Origin: Streptomyces sp. NP160 | GTDB taxonomy: Bacteria; Actinomycetota; Actinomycetes; Actinomycetales; Quadrisphaeraceae | Assembly (NCBI RefSeq): GCF_006335115.1 | Contig: NZ_VDMJ01000024.1 | Coordinates: 1 to 60,839 of the forward strand | Reading direction: 5' to 3' | Length of the DNA stretch: 60,839 nucleotides | Shown: in pieces, positions 8,631 through 17,105 of the stretch | Numbering within the stretch: the stretch's first letter is position 1 | Layout: each line of letters starts with the position of its first letter | Program-made: the position numbers and the translations under genes | Notes under the pieces: generated by a model | The model's input: only the letters and a program-made list of their open reading frames with translations | What the model was told of the DNA's origin: nothing | Databases searched by the model: none

Positions 8631-9229
8631 GGAGCCCCACCACCAGCGGCACTCCCCGGTGGGTCGCCCGGTGCGACGCCGTAGCGGGTGTAGGTGGTGC
8701 CGCTGCGGAAGGCCCGTGACTCCAGCAGCCGCAGTGCCGGCAGCTGGTGGCCGTCGGGGAACAGCCGGCGCCCGCCGCCCTGGACCACGGGGTAGGTGAA
8801 CAGGCGGTACTCATCGACCAGGCCGGCGGCGATGAGGGTGTGGCACAGCCGGATGCTGCCGGTGACGACGACGTCCCTGCCGGGGCCCTCCTTCAGCGCG
8901 CGCACCTCCGCGATGACGTCGCCGCTGATGACGGTGGTGTTCTGCCAGCCGGGGTCGTTCATCGTGGAGGTGACGACGTGCTTGGAGACGGCGTCCAGGT
9001 GGGCGCTGACCCCGGTGGTGTCACCGTCCTGGTGGGGCCAGTACCCGCGCAGGTCCTCGAAGGTGCGTCGACCGACCAGGAGGGCGTCGGAGGCGGCGCT
9101 GTCGCGCTGGAGCACCTCCAGCAGGTCGGACTGGTCTGAGCCGCCTTGTCCTTGAGCGTCGAACCAGTCGCCGAGCACCTCCACTGCTCCGTCGACGGTG
9201 GTGTTCTGGGTGATGGCCAAGGTCCTCAC
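8627..9229 (-). CDS. dihydrofolate reductase family protein (RibD C-terminal-like)
   Basis: NADPH-dependent reductase-like protein of unknown substrate, about 200 aa. Family marks are the early ITQNTTVDGAVE segment, LLVGRRTFEDLRGYW, a Gly-Ser segment (VTGSIRLCHTLIAAGLVDEY) and the PVVQGGGRRLF motif near the end, which mirror the cofactor-binding features of RibD C-terminal domains. The GTG at 9229 follows a GAGGAG ribosome site. It is divergent from a MerR-type regulator, and a truncated paralogue follows with a 4-base overlap. Confidence 0.85.
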   Translation of the reverse strand: MRTLAITQNTTVDGAVEVLGDWFDAQGQGGSDQSDLLEVLQRDSAASDALLVGRRTFEDLRGYWPHQDGDTTGVSAHLDAVSKHVVTSTMNDPGWQNTTVISGDVIAEVRALKEGPGRDVVVTGSIRLCHTLIAAGLVDEYRLFTYPVVQGGGRRLFPDGHQLPALRLLESRAFRSGTTYTRYGVAPGDPPGSAAGGGAP

Positions 9230-9424
9230 CGTGGCACTCCTCGCCTCGTCCGTGGGGTCGGGGTGCTGACCGCTGCGGGTGCGGGGACTCATCGGTGCAG
9301 CGGTCACCCGGACCGCTCGACGCCGGCGCTCGACCTTGCTGCTCTCCACCCCTCCGGAGCGGTGCGCGGCTCGTCGGCCCGGCCCCTTGACCCTCACGCG
9401 GCGTCAGGGCCCACGGTGGTCCCC

Positions 9425-10267
9425 GTGACACCACCGCACGAGCGCCGTGAGCACGGCGGCGACGAGGACGGCGAGCACCGCGCGGCCGAGCTGTGGACCG
9501 TGGGGCGCGTGGCCGAGGTGACCGGGGTCAGCGTCCGTGCGCTGCACCACTACGACGCCGTCGGCCTGGTGCGCCCGTCCGGGCGCACCGCCGCCGGGTA
9601 CCGGCTGTACGCGCCCGACGACGTCGAGCGGCTGCAGGCGGCGGTGGTGTACCGGCGCCTCGGCTTCTCCCTCGACGACGTCAGCGCGCTGCTGGACGCG
9701 GACGGCGAGGAGCTCGTCGACCACCTGCGGCGCCAGCGCGACGCGGTCACGGCCAGGCTGCGGGAGGACTCCGACCTCCTCGCGGCGATCGAGAGAGCAC
9801 TGGAGGCGACGATGACCGGGACCCAGCTGACCCCTGAGGAGCGGCGAGAGCTCTTCGGCGACTCGTCCAGCGAGGACCACGCCCTCGAGGCGCAGGAGCG
9901 CTGGGGGCAGACCGAGCAGTGGGCGCAGTCGCAGCAGCGCACCGCGCAGCACGCGAAGGCGGACTGGGAGCAGGTCAAGGCCGAGGCGGACGCCATCAAC
10001 GCCGACTTCGCCGAGCTGCTCGCGGCGGGGGAGCCCGCCGACGGTGATGCCGCCACGGCCGTCGCCGAGCGGCACCGCCTCCCCGTGTGCGAGCGCTTCT
10101 ACGAGATGTCCCACGCGATGCACCGGTCCGTCAGCCAGCTGTACGTGGACGACCCGCGCTTCACCGCCACCTACGAGGCCGTGGCTGTGGGGCTCGCGCA
10201 GTACGTGCGCGACGCCGCCTACGCCAACGCGGCGCGTCACGGCGTCACGGAGGGCTGCAGCGGCTGA
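9425..10267 (+). CDS. MerR-family regulator with TipAS domain
   Basis: DNA-binding regulator of about 280 aa. The N-terminal MerR winged helix (WTVGRVAEVTGVSVRALHHY) is followed by a coiled linker and a C-terminal TipAS-type domain from ~120, the ligand-binding module that in Streptomyces TipAL traps thiopeptide antibiotics. It probably senses a small molecule and activates its own or nearby promoters. No strong ribosome site is visible; in-frame GTGs exist at 9416 and 9425. Its divergent neighbour is a RibD-like reductase gene, a possible target. Confidence 0.85.
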   Translation: MTPPHERREHGGDEDGEHRAAELWTVGRVAEVTGVSVRALHHYDAVGLVRPSGRTAAGYRLYAPDDVERLQAAVVYRRLGFSLDDVSALLDADGEELVDHLRRQRDAVTARLREDSDLLAAIERALEATMTGTQLTPEERRELFGDSSSEDHALEAQERWGQTEQWAQSQQRTAQHAKADWEQVKAEADAINADFAELLAAGEPADGDAATAVAERHRLPVCERFYEMSHAMHRSVSQLYVDDPRFTATYEAVAVGLAQYVRDAAYANAARHGVTEGCSG

Positions 10268-10382
10268 GCCGCAGTCCCGGAACAGCCACCCGCCGTCGAG
10301 ATCCTGCCGACCTGCTCGCGCACGGGTCTCGGCGGCGCGGACCGGAGTGCGCGGTCGCCCACCATGTCCCTGTGATGTGCTC

Positions 10383-11300
10383 GTGAACCGCCGCTCCGCC
10401 CTGCTCTTCGCCGGCCTCGGCATCGCCTGGGGCGTCCCGTACCTGTTCATCGCGATCGCCGTGACCGAGCTGGCGCCGTCGGTGCTCGTGCTCGCGCGCA
10501 CGGCGCTGGGCGCGCTGCTCCTGCTGCCGCTGGCCCTCGCCCGCCGCGAGGTCGCCCCGGCCCTGCGCCACTGGCCGGCCGTGCTCGTCTACACCGCGGC
10601 CGAGGTGCTCGTCCCCTGGCTCCTGCTGGCCCGCGCCGAGCGGTCGCTGCCCAGCTCCACCACGGCGCTGCTCATCGCCGCCGTCCCGCTGGTCGGGCTG
10701 GCCGTGGGCGCTGCCGCCCGCCGCGCCGGCCTCGACGACTCCCCGCACCGCCCCCTCGGCGGCCGCGGGGTGCTGGGCCTGGCGGTCGGCACGCTGGGGG
10801 TCGCGGCGCTCGTGGGCGTGTCCCTGACCGGCACGGACCCGGTCGCCGTGGTCGAGCTGGGCGTGGTGGTGGTCTGCTACGCCATCGGGGCGTGGGTGCT
10901 CGGGGCTCGCCTGCGCGACGTCCCCAGCGCCGGGGTCATGGCGGTCTCGCTGGCGCTCTCCGCGCTGCTGTACCTGCCCGTGGTGCTCCTCGGGCCCGGC
11001 CTGCCGGCGCAGCTGCCGTCAGCGCCGGTGGTGCTGTCCGTCGTCGTCCTCGGGGTGGTGTGCACGGCGGGGGCGTTCCTGCTGTTCGGGGCGCTGGTGG
11101 CCGCCGTCGGCCCGGTGCGCACCACCACGGTGGTCTACGTGAACCCGCTGGTGGCGGTGGTCGCGGGTGCGGTGGTGCTGGGGGAGCGGCTCACCGCGTG
11201 GACGGCGCTGGGCGCCGTGCTCGTGCTGGCCGGGTCCGTGCTGGCCACGGTGCCGCCGCGCCGCCGGTCGGCCTCCGACCCGGCGGTCGCGGCGGCCTGA
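10383..11300 (+). CDS. EamA/DMT-family transporter
   Basis: Inner-membrane exporter-type protein of about 305 aa with ten hydrophobic segments arranged as two EamA repeats. It opens with the family's usual GLGIAWGVPYLFIAIAV. The substrate cannot be told from sequence. GTG at 10383 is preferred; another GTG lies two codons upstream. Convergent with the ClC channel gene, only 5 bases separating the two stops. Confidence 0.88.
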   Translation: MNRRSALLFAGLGIAWGVPYLFIAIAVTELAPSVLVLARTALGALLLLPLALARREVAPALRHWPAVLVYTAAEVLVPWLLLARAERSLPSSTTALLIAAVPLVGLAVGAAARRAGLDDSPHRPLGGRGVLGLAVGTLGVAALVGVSLTGTDPVAVVELGVVVVCYAIGAWVLGARLRDVPSAGVMAVSLALSALLYLPVVLLGPGLPAQLPSAPVVLSVVVLGVVCTAGAFLLFGALVAAVGPVRTTTVVYVNPLVAVVAGAVVLGERLTAWTALGAVLVLAGSVLATVPPRRRSASDPAVAAA

Positions 11301-11305
11301 GGGCC

Positions 11306-12724
11306 TCAGGCCGCCGCCCCGGCCGTCACCGGGGTGACGGGAGCGGCCCCGGCGCGCTCCTCCCGGCGGGTGAGCTTCAACGTGTAGACGGTGCCGTGGG
11401 AGAGCATCCGCGAGACCGCGGTCGCCGGGACCACGGCCAGCGCGAGCGGCAGGAGCAGCGCCGGGGCGGCGGTCAGCTCGAACAGCATCACCGCCCCCGT
11501 GATGGGGGCCCGGGTGGAGCCGGCGAACGTGGCGGCCATGCCCACCACGGCGAACAGCGCCGTGCGCCCCGCCAGCGACGGGTCGACAGCGGCCGCGACG
11601 TCGCCGAAGGCCGCCCCCGCCATCGCCCCGACGAACAGCGACGGCGCGAAGACACCGCCCGAGCCGCCGATGCCCAGGGTGAGGGAGGTGGCGAGCACCT
11701 TGGCCAGCAGCAGCACCACGAGGGCGCCCAGGGCGGTGCGCCCGAAGACGGCGCTCTCCAGCACGGGGTAGCCGACGCCGTACATCTGCGGCACCGCCAG
11801 CAGCAGGAGGCCCAGAACGAGGCCGCCGACCGCCGGGCGCGCCCACTCGGGCGCGCGGGTCCGGCCCCACAGCGCCTCGCACGCGTCCTCGACGAGGTAG
11901 ACCGCTCGCGCGAAGCCGATGCCGACAGCCCCGGCGAGCACGCCGAGCAGCAGCACGAGCAGGTAGTCCTCGGGGTGGACGGCGCCCAGGTCCGGCAGGG
12001 AGATGAACGGGGCGTCCCCGAACGCGGCGCGTCCGATCAGCGCAGCGATCACCGCGGAGACCGTCACCGCTCCGAAGGACGTGGGCGAGAAGTCCTGCAG
12101 GAGCAGCTCGAGGGCGAAGAAGATGCCGCCCAGCGGGGCGTTGAAGGTGGCTGCGACACCGCCGGCGGCGCCGCAGGCCACCAGCGTGGACAGGCGCGAG
12201 CCGGGCAGGCGCATCCGCTGGCCCAGGGCCGAGCCGAGCGCGGAGCCGATCTGGATGATCGGCCCCTCCCGGCCCACGGACCCGCCCGAGCCGATGCAGA
12301 TCGCACTGGCCAGGGCCTTCACCGCCGCGACGCTGCCGCGGATGCGGCCGCCACCGGCGCTGATGGCGCGCATGACCTCCGGGACGCCGTGCCCGCGGGC
12401 CTCGGGGGCGAAGCGCTGCACCAGCGGTCCGTAGAGCAGGCCGCCGACGGCGGGGGCGAGGACGACGAACCCGGCCCCCAGCCACGGCACCCACGGATCG
12501 GCGGGGTGGCCGACCACGGCGGAGTAGTCCGCGTGGCCGCTGAAGACCAGCGTCGCCGCGTGGACCATCCAGCGGAAGACCACGGCGGCCAGGCCCGCCC
12601 CGACGCCGATGAGCACGGCCGGCAGGGCCAGGCGCAGGACCTGGCCGTCGAAGGCGGCGCCGAGGGCCGGTCCGCGCCGGCGGGTGGAGGAGGGGGACGA
12701 CGGGTGCGAGGAAACTACTTGCAC
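11306..12724 (-). CDS. ClC-family chloride channel / H+:Cl- antiporter
   Basis: Membrane anion transporter of 472 aa. Selectivity motifs are present: GSGGSVGREGP around residue 145-152, containing the gating glutamate of GREGP, and GIGGSGGVFAPSLFVGA in the second half. The first signature reads GSGGS instead of GSGIP, which is common in actinobacterial ClC proteins. No CBS domains. The GTG start lies inside a TTGCA-N4-TGCAA palindrome, 55 bases after a MarR regulator gene, so it is probably repressed by that regulator. Confidence 0.9.
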   Translation of the reverse strand: MQVVSSHPSSPSSTRRRGPALGAAFDGQVLRLALPAVLIGVGAGLAAVVFRWMVHAATLVFSGHADYSAVVGHPADPWVPWLGAGFVVLAPAVGGLLYGPLVQRFAPEARGHGVPEVMRAISAGGGRIRGSVAAVKALASAICIGSGGSVGREGPIIQIGSALGSALGQRMRLPGSRLSTLVACGAAGGVAATFNAPLGGIFFALELLLQDFSPTSFGAVTVSAVIAALIGRAAFGDAPFISLPDLGAVHPEDYLLVLLLGVLAGAVGIGFARAVYLVEDACEALWGRTRAPEWARPAVGGLVLGLLLLAVPQMYGVGYPVLESAVFGRTALGALVVLLLAKVLATSLTLGIGGSGGVFAPSLFVGAMAGAAFGDVAAAVDPSLAGRTALFAVVGMAATFAGSTRAPITGAVMLFELTAAPALLLPLALAVVPATAVSRMLSHGTVYTLKLTRREERAGAAPVTPVTAGAAA

Positions 12725-12734
12725 GCATGCAAAT
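12717..12734. promoter_or_regulatory. MarR-type operator overlapping the ClC gene start
   Basis: TTGCA at 12719-12723 and TGCAA at 12728-12732 form an inverted repeat inside ACTTGCACGCATGCAAAT. It closely resembles the ACTTGCATGCATGCAAGT type of site linked to actinobacterial MarR regulators. It covers the GTG start of the ClC gene and sits between that gene and a MarR gene. A bound regulator would block transcription of the channel gene. If the promoter is here, the ClC message is leaderless or starts at a later codon. Confidence 0.6.
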
Positions 12735-12779
12735 GTACGCCTTGGGCAACCATTGGGGCCAGGGGCTCCCCGGTGGCGC

Positions 12780-13253
12780 TCAGCCGCCGTACGGGGAGAG
12801 CTCCTCCGGCAGGGGCTCGCCGGCCGCCCGGCGGAAGGCCGCCGCGCCCTGCGCCAGCACCGCCCGCTCCTGCGGGGACAGCCGGGCCACCACGCGCGCG
12901 AGCTCCGCGCGCCGCCGGTCGGTGACCTCCCGCACGAGGAGCAGGCCGGCCTCCGTGGCGGCCACGAGCACCTCGCGCCGGTCCGAGGCCCCGGCCCGCC
13001 GCTCCAGCCACCCCCCGGCCACGAGCCTGTCGACGGTGCGGGTCAGCGTGGAGCCGCTCACCGCCAGCCGCTCGGCCAGGTCCCCGGAGCGCACCGGGCC
13101 CAGCTCGCTGGCCAGCACGAGCAGCCGGAACTGCGGCACCGTCACCTCCTCGAGCGCCGGCGCGAGCGAGCGCGCCACCACGCCCAGCAGGGCGCGCGAC
13201 GCCGCGACGAGGTCCTCGACGCCCTCAGCGCTGTCGTCCACGCCCACCATCAT
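12780..13253 (-). CDS. MarR-family transcriptional regulator
   Basis: Dimeric winged-helix regulator of 157 aa. The core helix-turn-helix (RSGDLAERLAVSGSTLTRTV) and the basic wing (WLERRAGASDRREVLVAA) are clear. Two ATGs are adjacent (13253 and 13250). It lies 26 bases after an alpha/beta hydrolase gene and 55 bases before the ClC gene on the same strand, with a MarR-like palindrome at the ClC start, so it probably controls the channel and perhaps the hydrolase. Confidence 0.9.
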   Translation of the reverse strand: MMVGVDDSAEGVEDLVAASRALLGVVARSLAPALEEVTVPQFRLLVLASELGPVRSGDLAERLAVSGSTLTRTVDRLVAGGWLERRAGASDRREVLVAATEAGLLLVREVTDRRRAELARVVARLSPQERAVLAQGAAAFRRAAGEPLPEELSPYGG

Positions 13254-13279
13254 CGGCGCCGTCCCCGGCGCCCCCGCCG

Positions 13280-14206
13280 TCAGGCCAGCAGCGCCCGCAG
13301 CTGGCGGGCGAAGCGGTCCGGGTCTCCACCCATCCACGGCACCCAGTCGACGTGGCCGCCGGTCACCATCGCGGCCTCCCGGTCCAGCAGCGCCGCCACG
13401 CCCTCCGCTCCGCGGCGCGCCAGCTGGCGGCCGGACTCGCGCCCGGCCGCCAGCACCACGCGGGCGCCGGAGGCCTCGGCCGCGCGCAGGGCCTCGACGT
13501 CGACGTCGTACCCGCAGACCGTGAGCAGTCCCTTGTCGATCATGCGGGTCATCGCCGCCACGTGCTGGTCGGTGGGGTCGGCGGGCGGTTGCGGGTCCTG
13601 CGTCGCCGGAGCGTGGTCGGTGCCCTCCGGGGCCTCGAAGCCGGCCAGCGCCATGAAGGCGCCCATCGCGGGCCACACGCCCTGCTCGTGGAGCGTCGTG
13701 ACCACGCGCTCGGCGTCCGCCCGCCGCTCGGTGCCGTCGGGCAGCGGCCCGAACAGCGGCGGCTCGTGCGCCACCAGCACGCGCAGCCGCTGCGGGTGCC
13801 GCGCGGCGAACGCCAGCCCGGTGACAGCGCCACCGCTGGAGCCGAAGACGTCGGCGCGGGCGCCCGGACCGGCGACCGCGTCGAGGAGCGCGGCGACGTC
13901 GTCGGCGAGGCGGTCGGGGTCGGCCGGGTCCGCCGGGTCGTCCAGGGGGCTCGCGCCGAAGCCGCGCGGGTCGTGCAGGACCACGCGGTGGTCGGTGGCC
14001 AGGTGGGCACCCAGGTCGCGGAAGTCGTCGGCACCGGCGGGGTGGCCGACGAGGACGACGACGGGCGCGTCCGGCGGCCCGGCCACCTCGTGGTGCAGCC
14101 GGGCGCCAGGGACCTGCAGGGTGCCGGGCGTCCAGGTGGTGGCGGGGGTGTGGCTGACGGCCATGGAGGTCATGGTGGGGGGACCGCGCAGCCGTGCGGA
14201 AGTCAT
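13280..14206 (-). CDS. alpha/beta hydrolase
   Basis: Soluble esterase/hydrolase-type enzyme of about 308 aa with unknown substrate. The nucleophile elbow reads GSSGGAV, and the HDPRGFGASP loop is typical of the fold. A HVDWVPW segment near the C-terminus probably supplies the catalytic His. ATG at 14206 is the chosen start; ATG at 14173 is an alternative with poorer upstream sequence. Transcribed just ahead of the MarR gene, probably as one unit. Confidence 0.85.
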   Translation of the reverse strand: MTSARLRGPPTMTSMAVSHTPATTWTPGTLQVPGARLHHEVAGPPDAPVVVLVGHPAGADDFRDLGAHLATDHRVVLHDPRGFGASPLDDPADPADPDRLADDVAALLDAVAGPGARADVFGSSGGAVTGLAFAARHPQRLRVLVAHEPPLFGPLPDGTERRADAERVVTTLHEQGVWPAMGAFMALAGFEAPEGTDHAPATQDPQPPADPTDQHVAAMTRMIDKGLLTVCGYDVDVEALRAAEASGARVVLAAGRESGRQLARRGAEGVAALLDREAAMVTGGHVDWVPWMGGDPDRFARQLRALLA

Positions 14207-14302
14207 CGGGGTCCCGATCCCGCCGTGATCATGGGCGATCGGCCACCTGCAGCGCTGGACGGGGTCTGGCGCCGGGGGGCGGGGGCGCGACACCATGGCC
14301 GG

Positions 14303-14670
14303 GTGCCGGAGCACGCCACCGACGAGCGCCGTGCGCAGCGGCTCCTGGGCCAGGTGCTCCTGGACGACGTCGTCGCCGACCTCGAAGCCCTGCCCGGCTC
14401 CTCCCGCCGCCGCATGTTCGGCTGCGAGGGCCTCTTCGCCTCCGGGCGGGTGGTGGCTTCGTCGACGGCGACGGTGCCCTCGTGGTCAAGGTCCCCGCCG
14501 ACCTCGCCGCCGAGCTCGTCGACGCCGGCACCGCCACTCGGGTGCGCATGGGCCGCTCACCCGCACGGGAGTGGGTCGCGGTGCCACGCGCTGGTGCGCC
14601 CGACGAGGTGCGGTCGCTGTGGGCGCGGCTCGTGCACGTCTCCTACGACCACGTCACCACCGGCGCCTGA
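14303..14670 (+). pseudogene. TfoX N-terminal-domain protein, frameshifted
   Basis: Two overlapping frames together give a normal small TfoX_N-type protein. The first part, from GTG 14303, reads to RRMFGCEGLFASGRVV; the rest, FVDGDGALVVKVPADLAAELV to the stop at 14670, is in another frame. One base appears missing near 14450-14456. Either the gene is broken or the sequence has an error there. The complete protein would be ~120 aa, the usual size. It is convergent with a ClgR-like regulator and shares a stem-loop with it. Confidence 0.6.
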
Positions 14671-14682
14671 GCGAGCTCAGGC
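14665..14682. terminator. shared bidirectional stem-loop
   Basis: GCCTGAG-CGAG-CTCAGGC, a 7-bp stem with a 4-base loop, contains the stop codons of both convergent genes (TfoX-like on plus, ClgR-like on minus). A compact bidirectional terminator is the likely role. Confidence 0.5.
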
Positions 14683-15045
14683 AGCGAGCGCCCGCACCGC
14701 GCCCGGAGCAGCGACCGGGGCGGCCAGCGCCGCAGCGGCCGGCTCGGCCAGCGCCAGGTCGGCGGCCACGGCGCGCAGCAGCACCGCCTGGGGCAGCGAC
14801 AGCGAGCGGCACACCGCCCGGAGCACCTCCGAGGAGGCCTCGGCCAGCCCGCGCTCCACCTGGGACAGGTGCCCGGTGGAGACGCCGGCGGATCCCGCGA
14901 CCTCCTTGAGCGACCTGCCTTGCGCCGTCCTCGCCCGCCGCAGCCGGGCACCGACCACCTGGCGCAGGAGCGGCGCTCCGGTCGGTGGCGCCGTGGGGAC
15001 GGCGTGCAGGAGGCGCTCGGAGCGCGGGGTCCTCGCGCGGCTCAC
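14677..15045 (-). CDS. XRE-family regulator, ClgR-like
   Basis: 122-aa helix-turn-helix protein. The central segment ([16 protein letters not shown], then [20 protein letters not shown]) strongly resembles ClgR, the activator of clp protease genes in actinobacteria. It ends in RALAA, like the Ala-rich degrons that ClpP-dependent proteases recognise; Streptomyces ClgR itself is degraded by Clp protease. The GTG overlaps the upstream epimerase stop by 4 bases. True clgR usually lies near recA/cinA/pgsA, which are absent here, so this may be a paralogue. Confidence 0.75.
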   Translation of the reverse strand: MSRARTPRSERLLHAVPTAPPTGAPLLRQVVGARLRRARTAQGRSLKEVAGSAGVSTGHLSQVERGLAEASSEVLRAVCRSLSLPQAVLLRAVAADLALAEPAAAALAAPVAAPGAVRALAA

Positions 15046-16067
15046 CGCAGGCTCCCCGCGGAGGCGAGCAGCTCTCGCTCCAGGTCCTGCGGGAGACCCG
15101 GTGCTGGTCGGTCCGCTCGCAGCTCCTGGCCGTCGCCGGCGGCCTGCAGCCACGCCCACGTGTCGGCCACCGTCTCGCAGACCGTGCGCTGCACCAGGCC
15201 CGTCTCCCGCGCCCGCGGCGTGGCGACGTCCCACGCCGTGACGGCCACGTCCCGGGGCAGCCAGTACGGCAGGTGCACCCACGGCTCCACGCCCGCGGCG
15301 AGCAGGTGCTCCTCGGGCACCTCCACCAGCTCCGCGTCACCGCCCGCGACGTCGGCGCAGGTGCGCAGCAGGCGGCCGAGCGTCGTCGTCCCCGCCGTCG
15401 AGGTGGCGTTGACGCCGCCGGACCAGCCCTCCTCCACGCCGCGGACCAGCCAGTCGGCCAGGTCGCGCGCGTCGACCAGGGCCACCTGCTGCTCCATCGC
15501 CCCGGACCCGGGGACCACGACGCGTCCCCCTCGCGCCAGGCGGCGCAGCCACCACGCCACGCGGCCGACGTCGTCGTGGGGACCGGCGATGAGACCCGCG
15601 CGCGCCAGGAGCACCGGGCCGCGCACGGCGGCGGTGAGCACCCGCTCCGCGTGCGCCTTGACCGGGCCGTAGGCGTCGGGCTCCACGCCGTCGCCGTCCT
15701 CGGGCCAGGTGGCCTCGGCGTCGGAGGGGACGGGGCCGGGCGGCCACGCCCGGTAGGCGTTGAGGCTGCTCACCAGGGCGTACGCCCGCACGTCGGCGAG
15801 CGCTCCGGCGGCCTGCTCCGCGGCCGCGCGCGTCTGGCAGGAGGTGTCGACGACGACGTCGGGCCGCCAGCCCCTCGCTGCGGCGCCGGACAGCGCCGCT
15901 GCCAGCGACGGCGGGTCGTCCCGGTCGCCGTGGAGGGCGAGCACGCCGTCCGGCGGGTGCCCGGACAGCCCCCGCGTGAAGGTGGCCACGTCGTGGCCGC
16001 GGCGCACGGCGGCGTCGACCACGTGGCGCCCCACGAAGCGCGTCCCACCGAGCACGAGCAGCCGCAT
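15042..16067 (-). CDS. NAD-dependent epimerase/dehydratase family protein
   Basis: Extended short-chain dehydrogenase-like protein of 341 aa. Begins [16 protein letters not shown], the nucleotide-binding loop, and has [10 protein letters not shown] and later [10 protein letters not shown], which carries the Tyr-x-x-x-Lys catalytic pair. The substrate is unknown; similar proteins act on sugar nucleotides or serve as reductases. It is the first gene of a pair with the ClgR-like regulator. Divergent from a VOC protein, with a GTTCACC-GCG-GGTGAAC palindrome between. Confidence 0.85.
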   Translation of the reverse strand: MRLLVLGGTRFVGRHVVDAAVRRGHDVATFTRGLSGHPPDGVLALHGDRDDPPSLAAALSGAAARGWRPDVVVDTSCQTRAAAEQAAGALADVRAYALVSSLNAYRAWPPGPVPSDAEATWPEDGDGVEPDAYGPVKAHAERVLTAAVRGPVLLARAGLIAGPHDDVGRVAWWLRRLARGGRVVVPGSGAMEQQVALVDARDLADWLVRGVEEGWSGGVNATSTAGTTTLGRLLRTCADVAGGDAELVEVPEEHLLAAGVEPWVHLPYWLPRDVAVTAWDVATPRARETGLVQRTVCETVADTWAWLQAAGDGQELRADRPAPGLPQDLERELLASAGSLR

Positions 16068-16108
16068 GGGCCCAGCAGGCCCGCTGGAGGTCTGCGCCGT
16101 CAAGCCGC

Positions 16109-16125
16109 GTTCACCGCGGGTGAAC
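16109..16125. promoter_or_regulatory. candidate operator between divergent epimerase and VOC genes
   Basis: Perfect palindrome GTTCACC-GCG-GGTGAAC in a 144-base divergent intergenic region, 42 bases before the epimerase start. Its size and symmetry suit a dimeric regulator. I cannot name the protein that binds it. Confidence 0.4.
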
Positions 16126-16211
16126 CCCTCCGCCGCGAAGGGGGGCTGGTGATCTCCTCGGCACCGGGACAGGCTCGAGGGCGACGGGTCCGCACGACCG
16201 GGGGAGGCGCT

Positions 16212-17105
16212 GTGGCCGAGGACGAGCAGCACGCGACGGAGGCCGCGGCAGAAGCCGGGGCGGAGGTGCCGCGGACCTACCCGCAGGGCGTGCCGTGCTG
16301 GGTCGACCTGGAGGTGGCCGACCTCGACGCCGCGCAGGCGTTCTACGCGGGGCTGCTGGGCTGGTCCTTCCACGACGCGGTGCCCCCCCAGGCGCCGGGT
16401 TCCTACCTCATCGCCACCGTCGACGGCCGGGACGTGGCGGCGATCGGCTCCCCGGAGGTGGCGATGGGCGCCGCCGGCACCCCGGCGTGGTCCACCTACG
16501 TGGCCGTGGAGGACGCCGACACGGCCGCGCGGCAGGTCGTCGAGCTCGGCGGAGCGGTGACGAGCCCACCGGCCGACGCCGGGCCCGGTGGGCGAGCTGC
16601 CGCCTGCAGCGACCCCGACGGGGTGGCGTTCCGGCTCTGGCAGGCCCGCCGCCGCCTTGGTGCCCAGCACGTCAACGCGCCCGGTGGCTGGAACTTCAGC
16701 GACCTCCTCGCCGACGACCCGGAGCGCTCGCTCGCCTTCTACGGCGGCCTGTTCGGGTGGCGCAGCACCGCGCTGTGGGAGGGCGGCGACCTCGCGGTCA
16801 GCGTGCCCGGGTACGGACACCACCTGGCGACCACCTCGGACCCCGGCATCCACGAGCGGCAGGCGTTCGCACCGCAGGACTTCGCCGACGTGGTCGCCTG
16901 GTCGGCGCGGGTGCCCCGGGGCGACCACCCGCGCTGGAGGGTCACCTTCACCGTGGTCGACCGCGACGCCGCTGCGGCGGCGGCCGAGCGGCTCGGCGGC
17001 GAGGTGGTCGGGACCGCTGAGACGGAGATGACGCGCGCGGCCGACCTGCGCGACCCGCTCGGGGCCGCTCTGAGGGTCAGCCAGTTCGTCCCGCCCGGCG
17101 GATGA
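16212..17105 (+). CDS. VOC-family (glyoxalase/bleomycin-resistance fold) protein, two domains
   Basis: 297 aa with two consecutive VOC modules: one from PCWVDLEVADLDAAQAFY (residues ~30-140), one from WNFSDLLADDPERSLAFY (~155-290). Such two-domain proteins include hydroxylases and dioxygenase-like enzymes, but the reaction is not evident here. GTG 16212 has a GGGGGAGG ribosome site. The 3' end overlaps the convergent acyltransferase gene by 29 bases. Confidence 0.85.
   Translation: MAEDEQHATEAAAEAGAEVPRTYPQGVPCWVDLEVADLDAAQAFYAGLLGWSFHDAVPPQAPGSYLIATVDGRDVAAIGSPEVAMGAAGTPAWSTYVAVEDADTAARQVVELGGAVTSPPADAGPGGRAAACSDPDGVAFRLWQARRRLGAQHVNAPGGWNFSDLLADDPERSLAFYGGLFGWRSTALWEGGDLAVSVPGYGHHLATTSDPGIHERQAFAPQDFADVVAWSARVPRGDHPRWRVTFTVVDRDAAAAAAERLGGEVVGTAETEMTRAADLRDPLGAALRVSQFVPPGG

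Noticed and set aside
10892-12925. 677-codon plus-strand frame across the EamA and ClC genes
   Set aside because: It crosses two real genes on opposite strands and reads as low-complexity Gly/Arg/Ala sequence.
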